A stretch of 64,000 bases of DNA from Bradyrhizobium sp. sGM-13 (GTDB lineage Bacteria > Pseudomonadota > Alphaproteobacteria > Rhizobiales > Xanthobacteraceae). Of this stretch, positions 1 to 7,985 are shown piece by piece; position 1 is the stretch's first letter; each line of letters starts with the position of its first letter. The notes below the pieces were generated by a model. That model had not been told where the DNA came from, did not search any database, and saw only the letters and a program-made list of their open reading frames with translations. The stretch lies in contig NZ_JAGWDK010000004.1 in the NCBI RefSeq assembly GCF_018398875.1, positions 62,001 through 126,000 on the forward strand, given 5' to 3'. The translations under genes were made by a program, and so were the position numbers.

Positions 1-512
1 CCACCGGCGCATGGCTGCGCGGCATCCTTGCCAATGACTATGGTGTCGATCTCGATTCGATCGACTGGGTGACATTCGAGGACGCGCATGTCGCCGAATT
101 CGTCGATACGACCAGGCGGGCGCCCGCGGGCAAGCAAATTGTCCAGATGCTGATCGACGGCGAACTCGATGCAGTGCTCGGCGAGAAATCGGATCATCCG
201 GATTTGAAGCCGCTGTTTGCCGATGTCGCTGCTGAAGAGAAGGCTTGGTTTGGGAAGCACGGAGTAGTGCCGATCAACCACATGGTGGTGGTGAGCCGGA
301 GATTGTCGGAGGAACATCCGGACGCTGTGCGGGAGGTGCATCGGCTGCTTGCCGAGTCCGCCGCGGTCTCGCCGGCAGCGCCGCGCTTCACCACGGATGA
401 GATGCAGCGCTCACTAGAGCTGATTATCGGTTATTCAGCCCAGCAGAAGCTCATTCCACATGCGCTCAGCGCGGACGAACTGTTCGACGACGTGACGCGA
501 GCGCTGCGCTAG
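1..512 (+). CDS. 4,5-dihydroxyphthalate decarboxylase-like protein, C-terminal part
   Basis: This gene is cut by the window start; its reading frame is open from base 3 to the stop at 510-512. The visible 169 residues include the stretches WLRGILANDYGV and VPINHMVVV. These resemble the C-terminal lobe of 4,5-dihydroxyphthalate decarboxylase-like proteins, which share the NMT1/periplasmic-binding fold. It lies one base before an extradiol dioxygenase and upstream of a P450, which fits an aromatic-acid pathway. The true start and any signal peptide lie outside the window, so an ABC-type binding protein cannot be excluded. The family call is from recognition of the C-terminal pattern only. Confidence 0.6.
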   Translation, partial: TGAWLRGILANDYGVDLDSIDWVTFEDAHVAEFVDTTRRAPAGKQIVQMLIDGELDAVLGEKSDHPDLKPLFADVAAEEKAWFGKHGVVPINHMVVVSRRLSEEHPDAVREVHRLLAESAAVSPAAPRFTTDEMQRSLELIIGYSAQQKLIPHALSADELFDDVTRALR

Positions 513-525
513 GATGGAGACGACA

Positions 526-1476
526 ATGACCCCCGAGCCGATCTTCGATCTCGCCCATCTCGGCCACATGGAATTGTTGACGCCGAAGCCGGACGAGAGC
601 CTGAAATTCTTCGTCGACGTCATGGGCATGACCGTCAGCGGCCAGAAGGGCGAATCGGTCTACCTGCGCGGCTGGGACGATTATGAGCGCTACTCGCTGA
701 AGCTGACGGCCTCGAAAACTGCCGGAATGGAGCACATGGCGTTGCGCGCGCGCAGCCCGCAGGCGCTGGAGCGTCGCGTTGCCGCGCTGAAAGGCTCCGG
801 CTTCGATATCGGCTGGATCGATGGCGATATGGGGCAGGGGCCGACGTTCCGCTGTCGCGATCCCGACGGCCATATCGTCGAGCTCTATTACGAGACCGAG
901 TGGTATCAGGCGCCGCCCGAACTCAAGCCGGCGTTAAAGAACCAGGCGCAGCGCTTTCCGGCGCGTGGCGTCAATGTTCGCCGGCTCGATCACCTCAATT
1001 GCCTGGCCGTCGACATCAAGGCGAACAGGCTCTTCTTCGAGAACTATCTGGGCTTACGCCCCACCGAGCAGATCGTGCTGAACGACGGCACGGAAGCCGC
1101 GATGTGGATGACAATGTCGAACAAGAGCTACGACTTCGCCTATACCCGCGATCACTATGGCAAGGCTGGACGCTTCCATCACGTCACCTACGCGCTCGAC
1201 AGCCGCGAGGAGATTCTTCGCGCTGCCGACATTTTTTTGGAGAACGGCGTCCACATCGAGACCGGTCCGCACAAGCACGCGATCCAGCAGACCTTCTTCC
1301 TCTACGTCTACGAGCCCGGCGGCAACCGCGTCGAAGTCGCCAATGCTGGGGCCCGGCTCATTCTCGCGCCCGACTGGAAGCCGATTGTCTGGACCGAAGA
1401 GGAGCGCAAGAAGGGGCAGGCCTGGGGATTGAAGACGATCGAGTCGTTTCACACCCACGGCACGCCGCCGGTGTAA
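526..1476 (+). CDS. extradiol ring-cleavage dioxygenase, VOC superfamily (catechol 2,3-dioxygenase-like)
   Basis: Predicted Fe(II) enzyme that opens catechol-type rings next to the hydroxyls. It shows the two-domain vicinal-oxygen-chelate layout of type I extradiol dioxygenases. The C-terminal domain carries the expected metal triad, H156 (in RLDHLN), H219 (in RFHHVTY) and E270 (in GGNRVEV). The ATG at 526 is preferred because GGAGA lies five bases upstream; an in-frame ATG at 514 would add four residues and nearly touch the previous stop. The length, 316 residues, is normal for the family. The close spacing to the decarboxylase-like gene suggests one transcript. The actual catechol substrate cannot be told from the sequence. 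Confidence 0.85.
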   Translation: MTPEPIFDLAHLGHMELLTPKPDESLKFFVDVMGMTVSGQKGESVYLRGWDDYERYSLKLTASKTAGMEHMALRARSPQALERRVAALKGSGFDIGWIDGDMGQGPTFRCRDPDGHIVELYYETEWYQAPPELKPALKNQAQRFPARGVNVRRLDHLNCLAVDIKANRLFFENYLGLRPTEQIVLNDGTEAAMWMTMSNKSYDFAYTRDHYGKAGRFHHVTYALDSREEILRAADIFLENGVHIETGPHKHAIQQTFFLYVYEPGGNRVEVANAGARLILAPDWKPIVWTEEERKKGQAWGLKTIESFHTHGTPPV

Positions 1477-1596
1477 GGCGACGTTTGCCCGCCATCGGCC
1501 AGCGGACGTTTAGAAATGGGGAAGATGACCGGCCTTGCGGCCGCGATGTTACGCACCATCTTGATGCGAACGTGCGAATGACGTCGTGGGTGGTCG

Positions 1597-2805
1597 ATGG
1601 CAGAGCTTGTGGATTTTTCCAGCGAGGCCTTTCTTCGTGATCCCCAGAAAGGCGTGGCCCTGTTGCGGTCATCCGGACCTGTCGTCGCGACAAAGTTTCC
1701 CATTCTGGGCCGGCTCTGGGTAACCACGACCTACGAGGCGACGGCGCGCGTGCTGAAGGACAGCCCGACCTTCACGCTGCGCAAGGAGGGTGGCTCGCTC
1801 GTCGGCTTGCCCTGGTGGATGCCGAAGATGATCGGGGTACTCGCCAACAACATGCTCACAATGGACGAGCCGGATCACACGCGGCTGCGCGACATCGTCG
1901 ACGAAGCGTTCCGTCGCCGAGCCGTCATGGACATGGAACCACACATCCGCGCCATCGCCGATCGCCTCGCCGATAAATTGTTTGCGGCGGGAAGCCCCGC
2001 CGATCTGGTGCAGCGTTATGCGCGGATGTTGCCGCTTGCGGTGATCTGCGAACTACTCGGCCTGCCGTCGGCCGACCGGCCGAAATTCATCGCCTGGGCC
2101 AATTCAATCGCGAATCTCACCAACGCGTTCGGCCTTCTGCGGTTGATCGGCGGAATGATGAAGATGCGGCGCTATCTGAAAGCGCGTCTGCAGGTCGCCC
2201 GGGAACAGGGCGGCGAAGGATTGATTGCCGAGCTTGTGCGGGTCGAGAAGGAAGGCGGGCGCATCACGCCGGACGAAATGGTCTCGATGGTGTTTCTCTT
2301 GCTGGGGGCGGGCTCCGAGACCACCACCCATCTGATCAGCGGATCGGTGTTCGAATTGCTGAAAGATCCTGCGCGGCGGGATTGGCTGGTCGCGGACTGG
2401 AGCCGCGCTGGCCTTGCGGTGGAAGAATTTTTGCGCTTCGTCTCGCCGGTGCAATTTTCAAAACCGCGCTATGTGCGCCATGACGTCGATGTGGACGGCG
2501 TGAAGTTGAAGAAGGGTGATCGGGTCATGGCGATGATCGTCGCGGCCAATCTCGACCCGCAGGCGAACGAGGGTCCCGAACGCCTCGATCTCGAGCGGCG
2601 GCCGAACCGGCATCTCGCGTTCGGGACGGGAATACATTTCTGCCTCGGCCACCAGCTTGCGCGGATCGAAGGAATGTGCGCGCTGCAGGCGTTGTTCACG
2701 CGCTGGCCGGGGCTGAAGCTGGCGGTTGAACCATCACAAATTCATTGGCGGAGACGGCCGGGCATTCGCATGATTGCGGAGTTGCCGGTGGTGGCGGGCG
2801 GGTAA
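1597..2805 (+). CDS. cytochrome P450
   Basis: Soluble bacterial P450 monooxygenase of 402 residues, the normal size of class I bacterial enzymes. The I-helix oxygen-activation motif reads LLGAGSETTTH (about 236-245), the K-helix ExxR pair is E277/R280, and the heme loop is FGTGIHFCLG with the thiolate cysteine at 349. No ferredoxin or reductase gene lies next to it, so electron partners must be encoded elsewhere. It follows the dioxygenase by 120 bases and may oxidise an aromatic or lipid substrate; the substrate is unknown. GGGTGG a few bases before the ATG can serve as a ribosome site. Confidence 0.92.
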   Translation: MAELVDFSSEAFLRDPQKGVALLRSSGPVVATKFPILGRLWVTTTYEATARVLKDSPTFTLRKEGGSLVGLPWWMPKMIGVLANNMLTMDEPDHTRLRDIVDEAFRRRAVMDMEPHIRAIADRLADKLFAAGSPADLVQRYARMLPLAVICELLGLPSADRPKFIAWANSIANLTNAFGLLRLIGGMMKMRRYLKARLQVAREQGGEGLIAELVRVEKEGGRITPDEMVSMVFLLLGAGSETTTHLISGSVFELLKDPARRDWLVADWSRAGLAVEEFLRFVSPVQFSKPRYVRHDVDVDGVKLKKGDRVMAMIVAANLDPQANEGPERLDLERRPNRHLAFGTGIHFCLGHQLARIEGMCALQALFTRWPGLKLAVEPSQIHWRRRPGIRMIAELPVVAGG

Positions 2806-3102
2806 TGCGCGCGCCATCGAGCACTGCGGTTCGAGATCGGGAAAATGCTTCCGTCAAATGCGCACCGACTCGTTACTGAAGGTAGGTCATCCGCTTGCCT
2901 CAGGCATGCGGCCCAGACGGCGCGTCTAAGTCATCGCGGACTTCCAGCATTGTTGCGCATGGTAGATGCCAGCAGGTGATCGCGGGGAAGGGCGCCAAGG
3001 GAAAGGTTCCGCAATGGGCGAGCTGGTTGGCGCCCGCCGGCAGACGAAATGCCGCCAAATAGCAATGCTTTCGTCGCTCGATCTCGATAATTGAGGTCCG
3101 CT

Positions 3103-4320
3103 ATGAGTTCGTTCGAGGAACCTCCTGCAGTCTCGCACTGCGATGCATCTGACCGGCTGGATATCGCTCAAGAATCCGTTAGACGTTTTGAGCAGCGAGA
3201 TCAGGGCTCGCAAGGCGAGCCAGCGATCTCGTCACGTCGACCGGTCCTGCTATGCCTTCTGTTGCTGGCGGTGCTTGCACTCGGCTGCGGCGCGGTTCGA
3301 GCCCAAGGCACAATCCCCGACAGAGAATTGGTAGTGGCGACTAAGGAAGCGCCGCCCTTCGCGATGAAGCAGCCGAACGGGAATTGGAGCGGTATCAGCA
3401 TCGAACTCTGGAGAAAGATCGCTGCTGGAGCGCATCTACGCTTTCGCCTAGTCGAGACCCAGAACGTGCAGGATCTGCTGGATGAAATCGCGAAGGGCAA
3501 CCTCGACGCTGGTGTCGCAGCGGTAACTGTGACCGCTGCGCGCGCACGCAGCGTCGATTTTACCCAACCCTTCTACAACACCGGACTCGGGATTGCGGTG
3601 CCGATCCATGAAAGTGCCTGGGTGTCGATCGGGAGGGCGCTTCTTTCCTTCGGGTTTTTCCAGGCTGTCACGGTGCTGCTTTGCTTTGCGATGGCGGTCG
3701 GCTTCCTTATTTGGCTGTTGGAACGCCGGAAAACGGAACATTTCGGCGGGGGAGCCAAGGGGCTCGGCTCCAGCTTTTGGTGGTCGACCATTGCCATGAC
3801 ACAGGCAGGCGCCGCCCAGAATGCGCCAGCAACGCTTCCCGGGCGGATCGTCGCAACCGGGTGGATGATCGCTTCCGTTATCGCCATAGCCGTGTTCACC
3901 GCAGGCATCACCTCCACGCTCACGCGCCGAGGGCTCGAAGGCGCCGTTCACGGTTTCAACGACCTGCGATCCGTGCGCGTCGGCGCCGTCGCCAACTCTG
4001 CGACGACCGACTACCTCACTCGTCAGCAGCTTTCCTTTCGAGCGTTTCCAGACCTTCAAAGCGGCCTATCTGCATTGAGTCGTGGCACGATCGATGCCTT
4101 CGTCCATGACAAGCCGCTTCTGACCTGGGTCGCGCGGAAAGACTTCTCGGCCTCGGTTCGTATTGTCGACACCAGCTTCAGCAGCGAGAGCTATGCGATC
4201 GTGCTGCCGAAAGGCAGCACATTGCGGCCCATGCTCGATCTCGCCGTGCTCGATCAGATCGAAAGCGATTGGTGGCGACAAACGCTATTCCAAACCCTTG
4301 GAAATGCGCGATCTCACTAA
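3103..4320 (+). CDS. glutamate-receptor-like ligand-gated channel with atypical pore filter
   Basis: The architecture is that of prokaryotic ionotropic glutamate receptors. A cytoplasmic leader (1-45) is followed by a hydrophobic signal/TM segment (about 46-66). A periplasmic binding half (about 75-170) contains VDFTQPFYNTG. Then come M1 (about 184-206), a pore loop (about 224-243), M2 (about 246-273) and the second binding half (about 285-400). The pore segment WWSTIAMTQAGAAQNAP aligns with WW...MTTVGYGD of GluR0-like potassium channels, but the TVGYG filter is replaced by QAGAA. It may therefore be a non-selective channel or only a sensor. The ATG at 3103 has GAGGT five bases upstream; a TTG at 3091 is also in frame. 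It is monocistronic, 297 bases after the P450. Confidence 0.8.
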   Translation: MSSFEEPPAVSHCDASDRLDIAQESVRRFEQRDQGSQGEPAISSRRPVLLCLLLLAVLALGCGAVRAQGTIPDRELVVATKEAPPFAMKQPNGNWSGISIELWRKIAAGAHLRFRLVETQNVQDLLDEIAKGNLDAGVAAVTVTAARARSVDFTQPFYNTGLGIAVPIHESAWVSIGRALLSFGFFQAVTVLLCFAMAVGFLIWLLERRKTEHFGGGAKGLGSSFWWSTIAMTQAGAAQNAPATLPGRIVATGWMIASVIAIAVFTAGITSTLTRRGLEGAVHGFNDLRSVRVGAVANSATTDYLTRQQLSFRAFPDLQSGLSALSRGTIDAFVHDKPLLTWVARKDFSASVRIVDTSFSSESYAIVLPKGSTLRPMLDLAVLDQIESDWWRQTLFQTLGNARSH

Positions 4321-4453
4321 GGCGCCCAGCTGCGACGCCATCGGCTTTCTGTGGTCTCTCAACTTCCGCGGGGCTCTTTATCCGACCGGAACGGTCGCAC
4401 GTATGAAGGGCCGTTGAGGCTTCCGGGCACAATCGAAACGTCGAGATCGGAAT

Positions 4454-5197
4454 TTAGTCCGCTGTGATTTGAGGGGCAGAGATCGTCCTCATGTGAGGCA
4501 GCCAATTTTTGATCCATCCAAGGTCGATTGCGCCGAAGATCGCTAGAATAGCAATTGATCCAAGTAGGACTGGGATTGCACCATCGAGGATGTAGTTGCG
4601 GATTACGTAAGTAAGCTTGACGACATTTAGTCTGACCTTGGTGCGGCGACGATTCCAAACAGCAGCCTTCGCGTACCGGGACCTCCATCTATGGAAGTGC
4701 TGATCAAGCTTCCCACACTCTTCCGGATGTGTAGACGGCGTGATTTCGTTCCATTTTCCTCCTGAAGAGTCGAGGACCAGGAGCCGATAGCCCCGTTCGT
4801 GTCTTGGTTCTGGTTCCTCGAAGGAATAGTCATAGTGCGAGATCACGCGAAGGTCGGGACCAACAATCTGCTGCAGAGTCCCGATCGTCCTATCCTTGTA
4901 GCTTTCATGGAAGCCGCCCACTCTTAGGTTATACGATTTTTCGCTCCCTTCCTCGTGAGCGGTGCGCTCCAAGTTCTTCATATCGATCGTGTAGTAGACC
5001 ACGAAGGTACAGAAGAAATACAGAAGGACTACCAGGAGCAGAAACGCAAACAAGCGGCCGTCGAAATTGATCGACAGTCCGCCGATAGGTATCTTCTCGA
5101 TCGACACGCTGAATGCATTGGCGCTGATTGCGAGCACGGAAGTGACAAGCAAATTGCGCTTCGTAGCCCTGGTCGCGGTTGAAAGCGGGTCTGCCAT
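4454..5197 (-). CDS. hypothetical membrane protein
   Basis: I do not recognise this 247-residue protein. An N-terminal amphipathic stretch (about 15-35) precedes a strong TM segment around LFAFLLLVVLLYFFCTFVVYY (about 50-70). A charged soluble domain (about 75-185) follows, rich in His, Arg and Glu. A second hydrophobic segment, GAIPVLLGSIAILAIFGAI, lies near 207-225. The base composition is visibly lower in GC than the flanking operons, and it sits in an island of small unknown genes and phage remnants, so horizontal origin is likely. No enzyme motif is visible. Confidence 0.6.
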   Translation of the reverse strand: MADPLSTATRATKRNLLVTSVLAISANAFSVSIEKIPIGGLSINFDGRLFAFLLLVVLLYFFCTFVVYYTIDMKNLERTAHEEGSEKSYNLRVGGFHESYKDRTIGTLQQIVGPDLRVISHYDYSFEEPEPRHERGYRLLVLDSSGGKWNEITPSTHPEECGKLDQHFHRWRSRYAKAAVWNRRRTKVRLNVVKLTYVIRNYILDGAIPVLLGSIAILAIFGAIDLGWIKNWLPHMRTISAPQITAD

Positions 5198-5291
5198 AAC
5201 CCCAGTTTAGGTGATTCCCCTTCAATCGATTCAATCAGAGCGAGTGGCGAGGCGCAAGCGCGGTTTCCCGCGCCTCTTTGGTTGAGTGCCC

Positions 5292-5654
5292 CTAATCTGG
5301 TGGCCCAGAAAGAGTCTGAGCCAACGGCTCGATTAAGTCTCTTGCCAACTGCCGAGCTTCATTGATGCTCAACTGGCATTCTCTGCCCGCTGGCGTGGTG
5401 ATCTGCACTGCTCCATTCGGAGCGGGGCGAATCTGGATAGTTGCATCTTGAAGCGCGACCGGTTTGGTATCTTGACCTTTGGCAGCCTCCGTGAGCGCGT
5501 CAGCAATATGCCTCGATTGCGGATATCTGAAGTAGGGAAAATGTTCGTCGTCAAGCACAAGGGCGAACGCTCCGCGCCCGGGGCGGTCACCCTCTTTCTC
5601 CCAAACTTCCTCAAGCGACCATCGATCGCGATGAATCTTAAATCTCGTCGTCAT
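5292..5654 (-). CDS. hypothetical protein (120 aa)
   Basis: Unrecognised soluble protein. The frame is open further upstream, but the ATG at 5654 is chosen because AGAGGA lies six bases before it; the longer version would overlap the upstream 70-residue gene out of frame. The first half is rich in Arg, Trp and acidic residues. The second half has alternating beta-like segments such as TIQIRPAPNGAVQITT, followed by a helix. It lies just downstream of the small gene ending at 5704, so the two are probably co-transcribed. No signal peptide or TM segment is visible. Confidence 0.5.
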   Translation of the reverse strand: MTTRFKIHRDRWSLEEVWEKEGDRPGRGAFALVLDDEHFPYFRYPQSRHIADALTEAAKGQDTKPVALQDATIQIRPAPNGAVQITTPAGRECQLSINEARQLARDLIEPLAQTLSGPPD

Positions 5655-5703
5655 TGCGCGTTCCTCTGGGGTATTCGGATCAACCAAACAATTTTCCATA
5701 ATG

Positions 5704-5916
5704 TCATTCCATGGCCCGCAGTTTCTCACACTCCTCAAGCCAGGCCGCGACCACGTCGCCATAGATTTCCGCAGGCCAGATGTCGCCAGCCTCGCCAAGC
5801 GCGATCTTGATCTGATCCGGGGTGATTTTTCCGGCAAACGGGCAGGGCTCCAGGTTCGCCAGCCGTTCAACCAGTCGTGTATATTGATCGTCATTCAGGA
5901 AAATCTCTTCGGTCAT
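5704..5916 (-). CDS. small hypothetical acidic protein (70 aa)
   Basis: Unrecognised 70-residue acidic protein beginning MTEEIFLNDD; its composition suggests mostly helix. A longer frame from 5994 exists, but its extra 26 residues look like non-coding proline-rich translation. The start at 5916 is only weakly supported, with no clear ribosome site. The gene is the first of a minus-strand pair, and two near-identical palindromes about 100-150 bases upstream could be its operators. It is part of the remnant island next to tRNA-Gln. Confidence 0.45.
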   Translation of the reverse strand: MTEEIFLNDDQYTRLVERLANLEPCPFAGKITPDQIKIALGEAGDIWPAEIYGDVVAAWLEECEKLRAME

Positions 5917-6005
5917 GTTCAGCCCATTTGGTGATGCAACGATTCCCGACTCGCACACTCGGAATCGGGTTTCAAGCGGGGGCGGAGCGGGCATTGGCCC
6001 GAAAA

Positions 6006-6023
6006 TGTAAGCGCTGGCTTATG
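6006..6023. promoter_or_regulatory. palindromic operator candidate, copy 1
   Basis: TGTAAGCGCTGGCTTATG is a near-perfect 18-base inverted repeat of the form TGTAAG-N6-CTTACA, with one arm imperfect at the end. A second, perfect-armed copy starts 55 bases away. It lies in the gap upstream of the minus-strand small genes at 5916, consistent with a dimeric repressor site. No regulator gene is adjacent. The function is inferred from the duplicated symmetry only. Confidence 0.45.
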
Positions 6024-6060
6024 AGCTCGCCGGAATTCTTGAATCGCATCAAGCGAGATT

Positions 6061-6078
6061 TGTAAGTGCTGGCTTACA
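6061..6078. promoter_or_regulatory. palindromic operator candidate, copy 2
   Basis: TGTAAGTGCTGGCTTACA has perfect 6-base arms (TGTAAG/CTTACA) around a 6-base core that differs from copy 1 at one position. Copies 55 bases apart (about five helical turns) would place two protein dimers on the same face of the DNA. It is located between the gene ending at 6111 and the gene starting at 5916, both on the minus strand. Confidence 0.45.
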
Positions 6079-6110
6079 TGGAGGAATGAAAATAAACTTG
6101 GGTATGACGA

Positions 6111-6524
6111 CTAATTCAGAGGTTTTCCCTTTAGGCAGGACCGATAGGTCCATTGCGGAAATCCTCCCGGTATTTGTTCATAGATAGGCGCGTCGAAGTG
6201 AATACGACGAATTAGGGTTAGAATGCCGAGTTGCGTGCCGACCGGTAACAGAGTCTCGGAGGGAAGCTCTGCGGCGGTCCGCTCTGCTTCTTGTTGGCCC
6301 CACCGCATCATTGCTACGACCGTGGCGTTCCGTTTTCTGAGATCGGCTAGCGTCGTCGGATAACGCAGGGAATTGGAGCACATCATCTTGAGGCTAGGCT
6401 GTTCGGGTATAGTGTCCCAAGCTCTAATTTGAGCTAGTAGGCTGTCCTGCGCGTGTGCCGCTGTTGCTAACGCCAGAAAGCTGGAAAGGCAGACTGCAAA
6501 CTGTGTCGCACCAAAGATGCTCAT
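6111..6524 (-). CDS. hypothetical exported protein (137 aa)
   Basis: Unrecognised small protein with a clear Sec signal peptide. A short N-terminus is followed by a hydrophobic core (FAVCLSSFLALATA) and an AHAQ cleavage site near residue 25. The mature part of about 112 residues has two cysteines (in MMCSNS and YRSCLKG) that could form a disulfide. Its ATG overlaps the stop of the upstream gene by four bases (6521-6524), so the two are translationally coupled. It lies within the lower-GC remnant island. Confidence 0.55.
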   Translation of the reverse strand: MSIFGATQFAVCLSSFLALATAAHAQDSLLAQIRAWDTIPEQPSLKMMCSNSLRYPTTLADLRKRNATVVAMMRWGQQEAERTAAELPSETLLPVGTQLGILTLIRRIHFDAPIYEQIPGGFPQWTYRSCLKGKPLN

Positions 6525-7080
6525 GCGTCTCTCCGTTCGTTAATGATTTGGCGAGTTTCGTTGTGGACGAACTTTGCCCGCCGGCGCAGTTCCTTGGCAA
6601 TGACGTAGGTGTGTTCTCCAATCTTATCTTTCACGCGGGCGCGGGCCTTTAGGAAGTACCCCGGCCATCCATCGTCGCAGTGCTGCGGATTCCAATCGAT
6701 CTGATATTCCTTTCCGCGACCCTTCCATACACCCCAAGCGTCTTTCATAGCGTCCTCAATCGACGGACGCTGGCTGTCATCGGCTTGGATAGCGCCGTGC
6801 AAGTGAAGCCGGCCATGTTTGGTTATGTCCGGAGAATAGATAGTTAGGTCTAAAGCCGAGCTTGCGCATCAAAGCTCTGTTAAAGGCCCGAACCAATGAA
6901 ACCCCGGGGATGAGAAAGTGCTTTATCAATGTCCGGCTGGGGCAGGTTAAATGTCCAAGAGGTAGCGTTCTCCCAAATCTGTAGGGCAACTGTAGCCTGG
7001 ACCAACTTTATACGATCGTCGGTGTGATCCCACGAGCCAAGGGAAGTTTTCTTGCAGGTAGAGGACAGAGGTAGACCGGC
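6521..7080 (-). pseudogene. broken HUH/rolling-circle replication-like protein
   Basis: The intact downstream part (to 6521) reads on from TKHGRLHLHGAI, which carries an HxH motif typical of HUH-family replication initiators. It continues with a Trp-rich segment (WGVWKGRG, CDDGWPGYFLKARA) that resembles the C-terminal half of such proteins as I recall them. Upstream, similar coding quality continues in two other frames (about 7080-6892 and 6935-6850), each ended by a stop, so at least two frameshifts separate the pieces. A TTG at 6802 could still start a 93-residue product covering the C-terminal part. The 5' edge overlaps the end of the truncated portal gene and is uncertain. Confidence 0.45.
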
Positions 7081-7541
7081 TCGCCGCCTTCGAAGGTGAC
7101 GCTGACCGGCGTTTCTTCGGGGTCGATCCGGATCAGCTCGAATGGCTTGCCGCCATCCACGCGGTTGATAAAGACAAAGCCGCCGTGCTTGTGGAGCAGG
7201 GCGTCACGGGTAATTTCTTCCCGGAATTTTGCTGCGGGCGTCCATTCGTTGGCCGCATCGTGAAGGAGGACATAGGCGGGATGGTTGCGGTCGCGGTCGC
7301 GGTCCTTCGCGTCATCCGCGCCGCGCTTATAGGCGTGAACTGGAAGCTGGCCGATCGCTTCGGAGGTCGACTGCACGGCGCAATGCACGGGCGCGCATTG
7401 CATCGCGGTTCGCGGCGTGACGGTGACGCCCGAACTGGTTGCTTGGCCGCTGAACGTATCCAGCAACCACGCATCCGGTGATGCGGTGCCCGATTTACGT
7501 TCGAGGCCGAAGAGTTTTTGAATCGTTGAAGTCAGAGACAA
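7008..7541 (-). pseudogene. phage portal protein (HK97 type), truncated
   Basis: Residues read from the TTG at 7541 match the N-terminal part of HK97-family portal proteins. The sequence begins SLTSTIQKLFGLERK, followed by SGVTVTPRTAMQCAPVH and a segment ending ISEAIGQLPVH-like (here TSEAIGQLPVHAYKR). Portal proteins are usually about 400 residues; this frame stops after about 177, near 7008, and runs into unrelated sequence. The frame is open upstream to 7667 without resembling the family. It is a remnant of a tailed prophage; no integrase, terminase or capsid gene is present. Confidence 0.6.
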
Positions 7542-7742
7542 AGAGCGAAAATCCAAGGATATCAGACCACGCCATGCGGTCCGTTCAGTTATTCCCCGGT
7601 GTGCTCGCTTGATCGGTTGTTGCTCAGTAGACGAGCAGTATTCGCGTCGATCTCGAATAGATTGCACTAATAAAAAGATCAGGGCAAACTGATTGTTTTC
7701 TCTATAGTTTTTCGCGTTACTAATATTAGTCGCGCAACTACT

Positions 7743-7856
7743 TCAGTCGTACTTAAGGACAAGACTTACGCGCGAAAAGTACAGGTCTTCGCCGTTGACG
7801 TCCTGCCGCGCTGTCACGGCAAAATGCACCGGAAAACTGTTACGGATGCCGGCCTC
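7743..7856 (-). pseudogene. possible C-terminal fragment of an outer-membrane beta-barrel protein
   Basis: A short open frame ends DLYFSRVSLVLKYD. It has the alternating hydrophobic/polar pattern and a near-terminal aromatic that are typical of the last strand of outer-membrane barrels. It is bounded upstream by a stop at 7857-7859 and has no start codon. It sits between the truncated portal gene and tRNA-Gln, where island insertion could have cut a gene. The rest of 7668-7911 is AT-rich and shows nothing else. This is a weak call by eye. Confidence 0.2.
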
Positions 7857-7911
7857 TCAGCCCGCCCGAAATCCACCTAAGCTATTAATTTTGCTGAAGT
7901 TAAACCAAAAT

Positions 7912-7985
7912 GGCTGGGGAACCTGGATTCGAACCAAGACAAACAGAGTCAGAGTCTGTTGTGCTACCGTTACACCATTCCCCAA
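7912..7985 (-). tRNA. tRNA-Gln (anticodon CTG)
   Basis: A full cloverleaf can be drawn on the minus strand. The acceptor TGGGGAA pairs with TTCCCCA. The anticodon arm is ACAGA-CTCTGAC-TCTGT, giving anticodon CTG (reads CAG, glutamine). The T arm contains GGTTCGAATCC. The discriminator base is G and CCA is encoded (7914-7912). The 3' end faces the phage-remnant island at lower coordinates, the usual orientation for integration into a tRNA 3' end. Confidence 0.95.

Noticed and set aside
4321..4453. Search for an attachment-site copy of the tRNA-Gln 3' end at the far side of the island
   Set aside because: No stretch matching the tRNA 3' end could be found by eye in this gap or nearby, so no attachment site is annotated.
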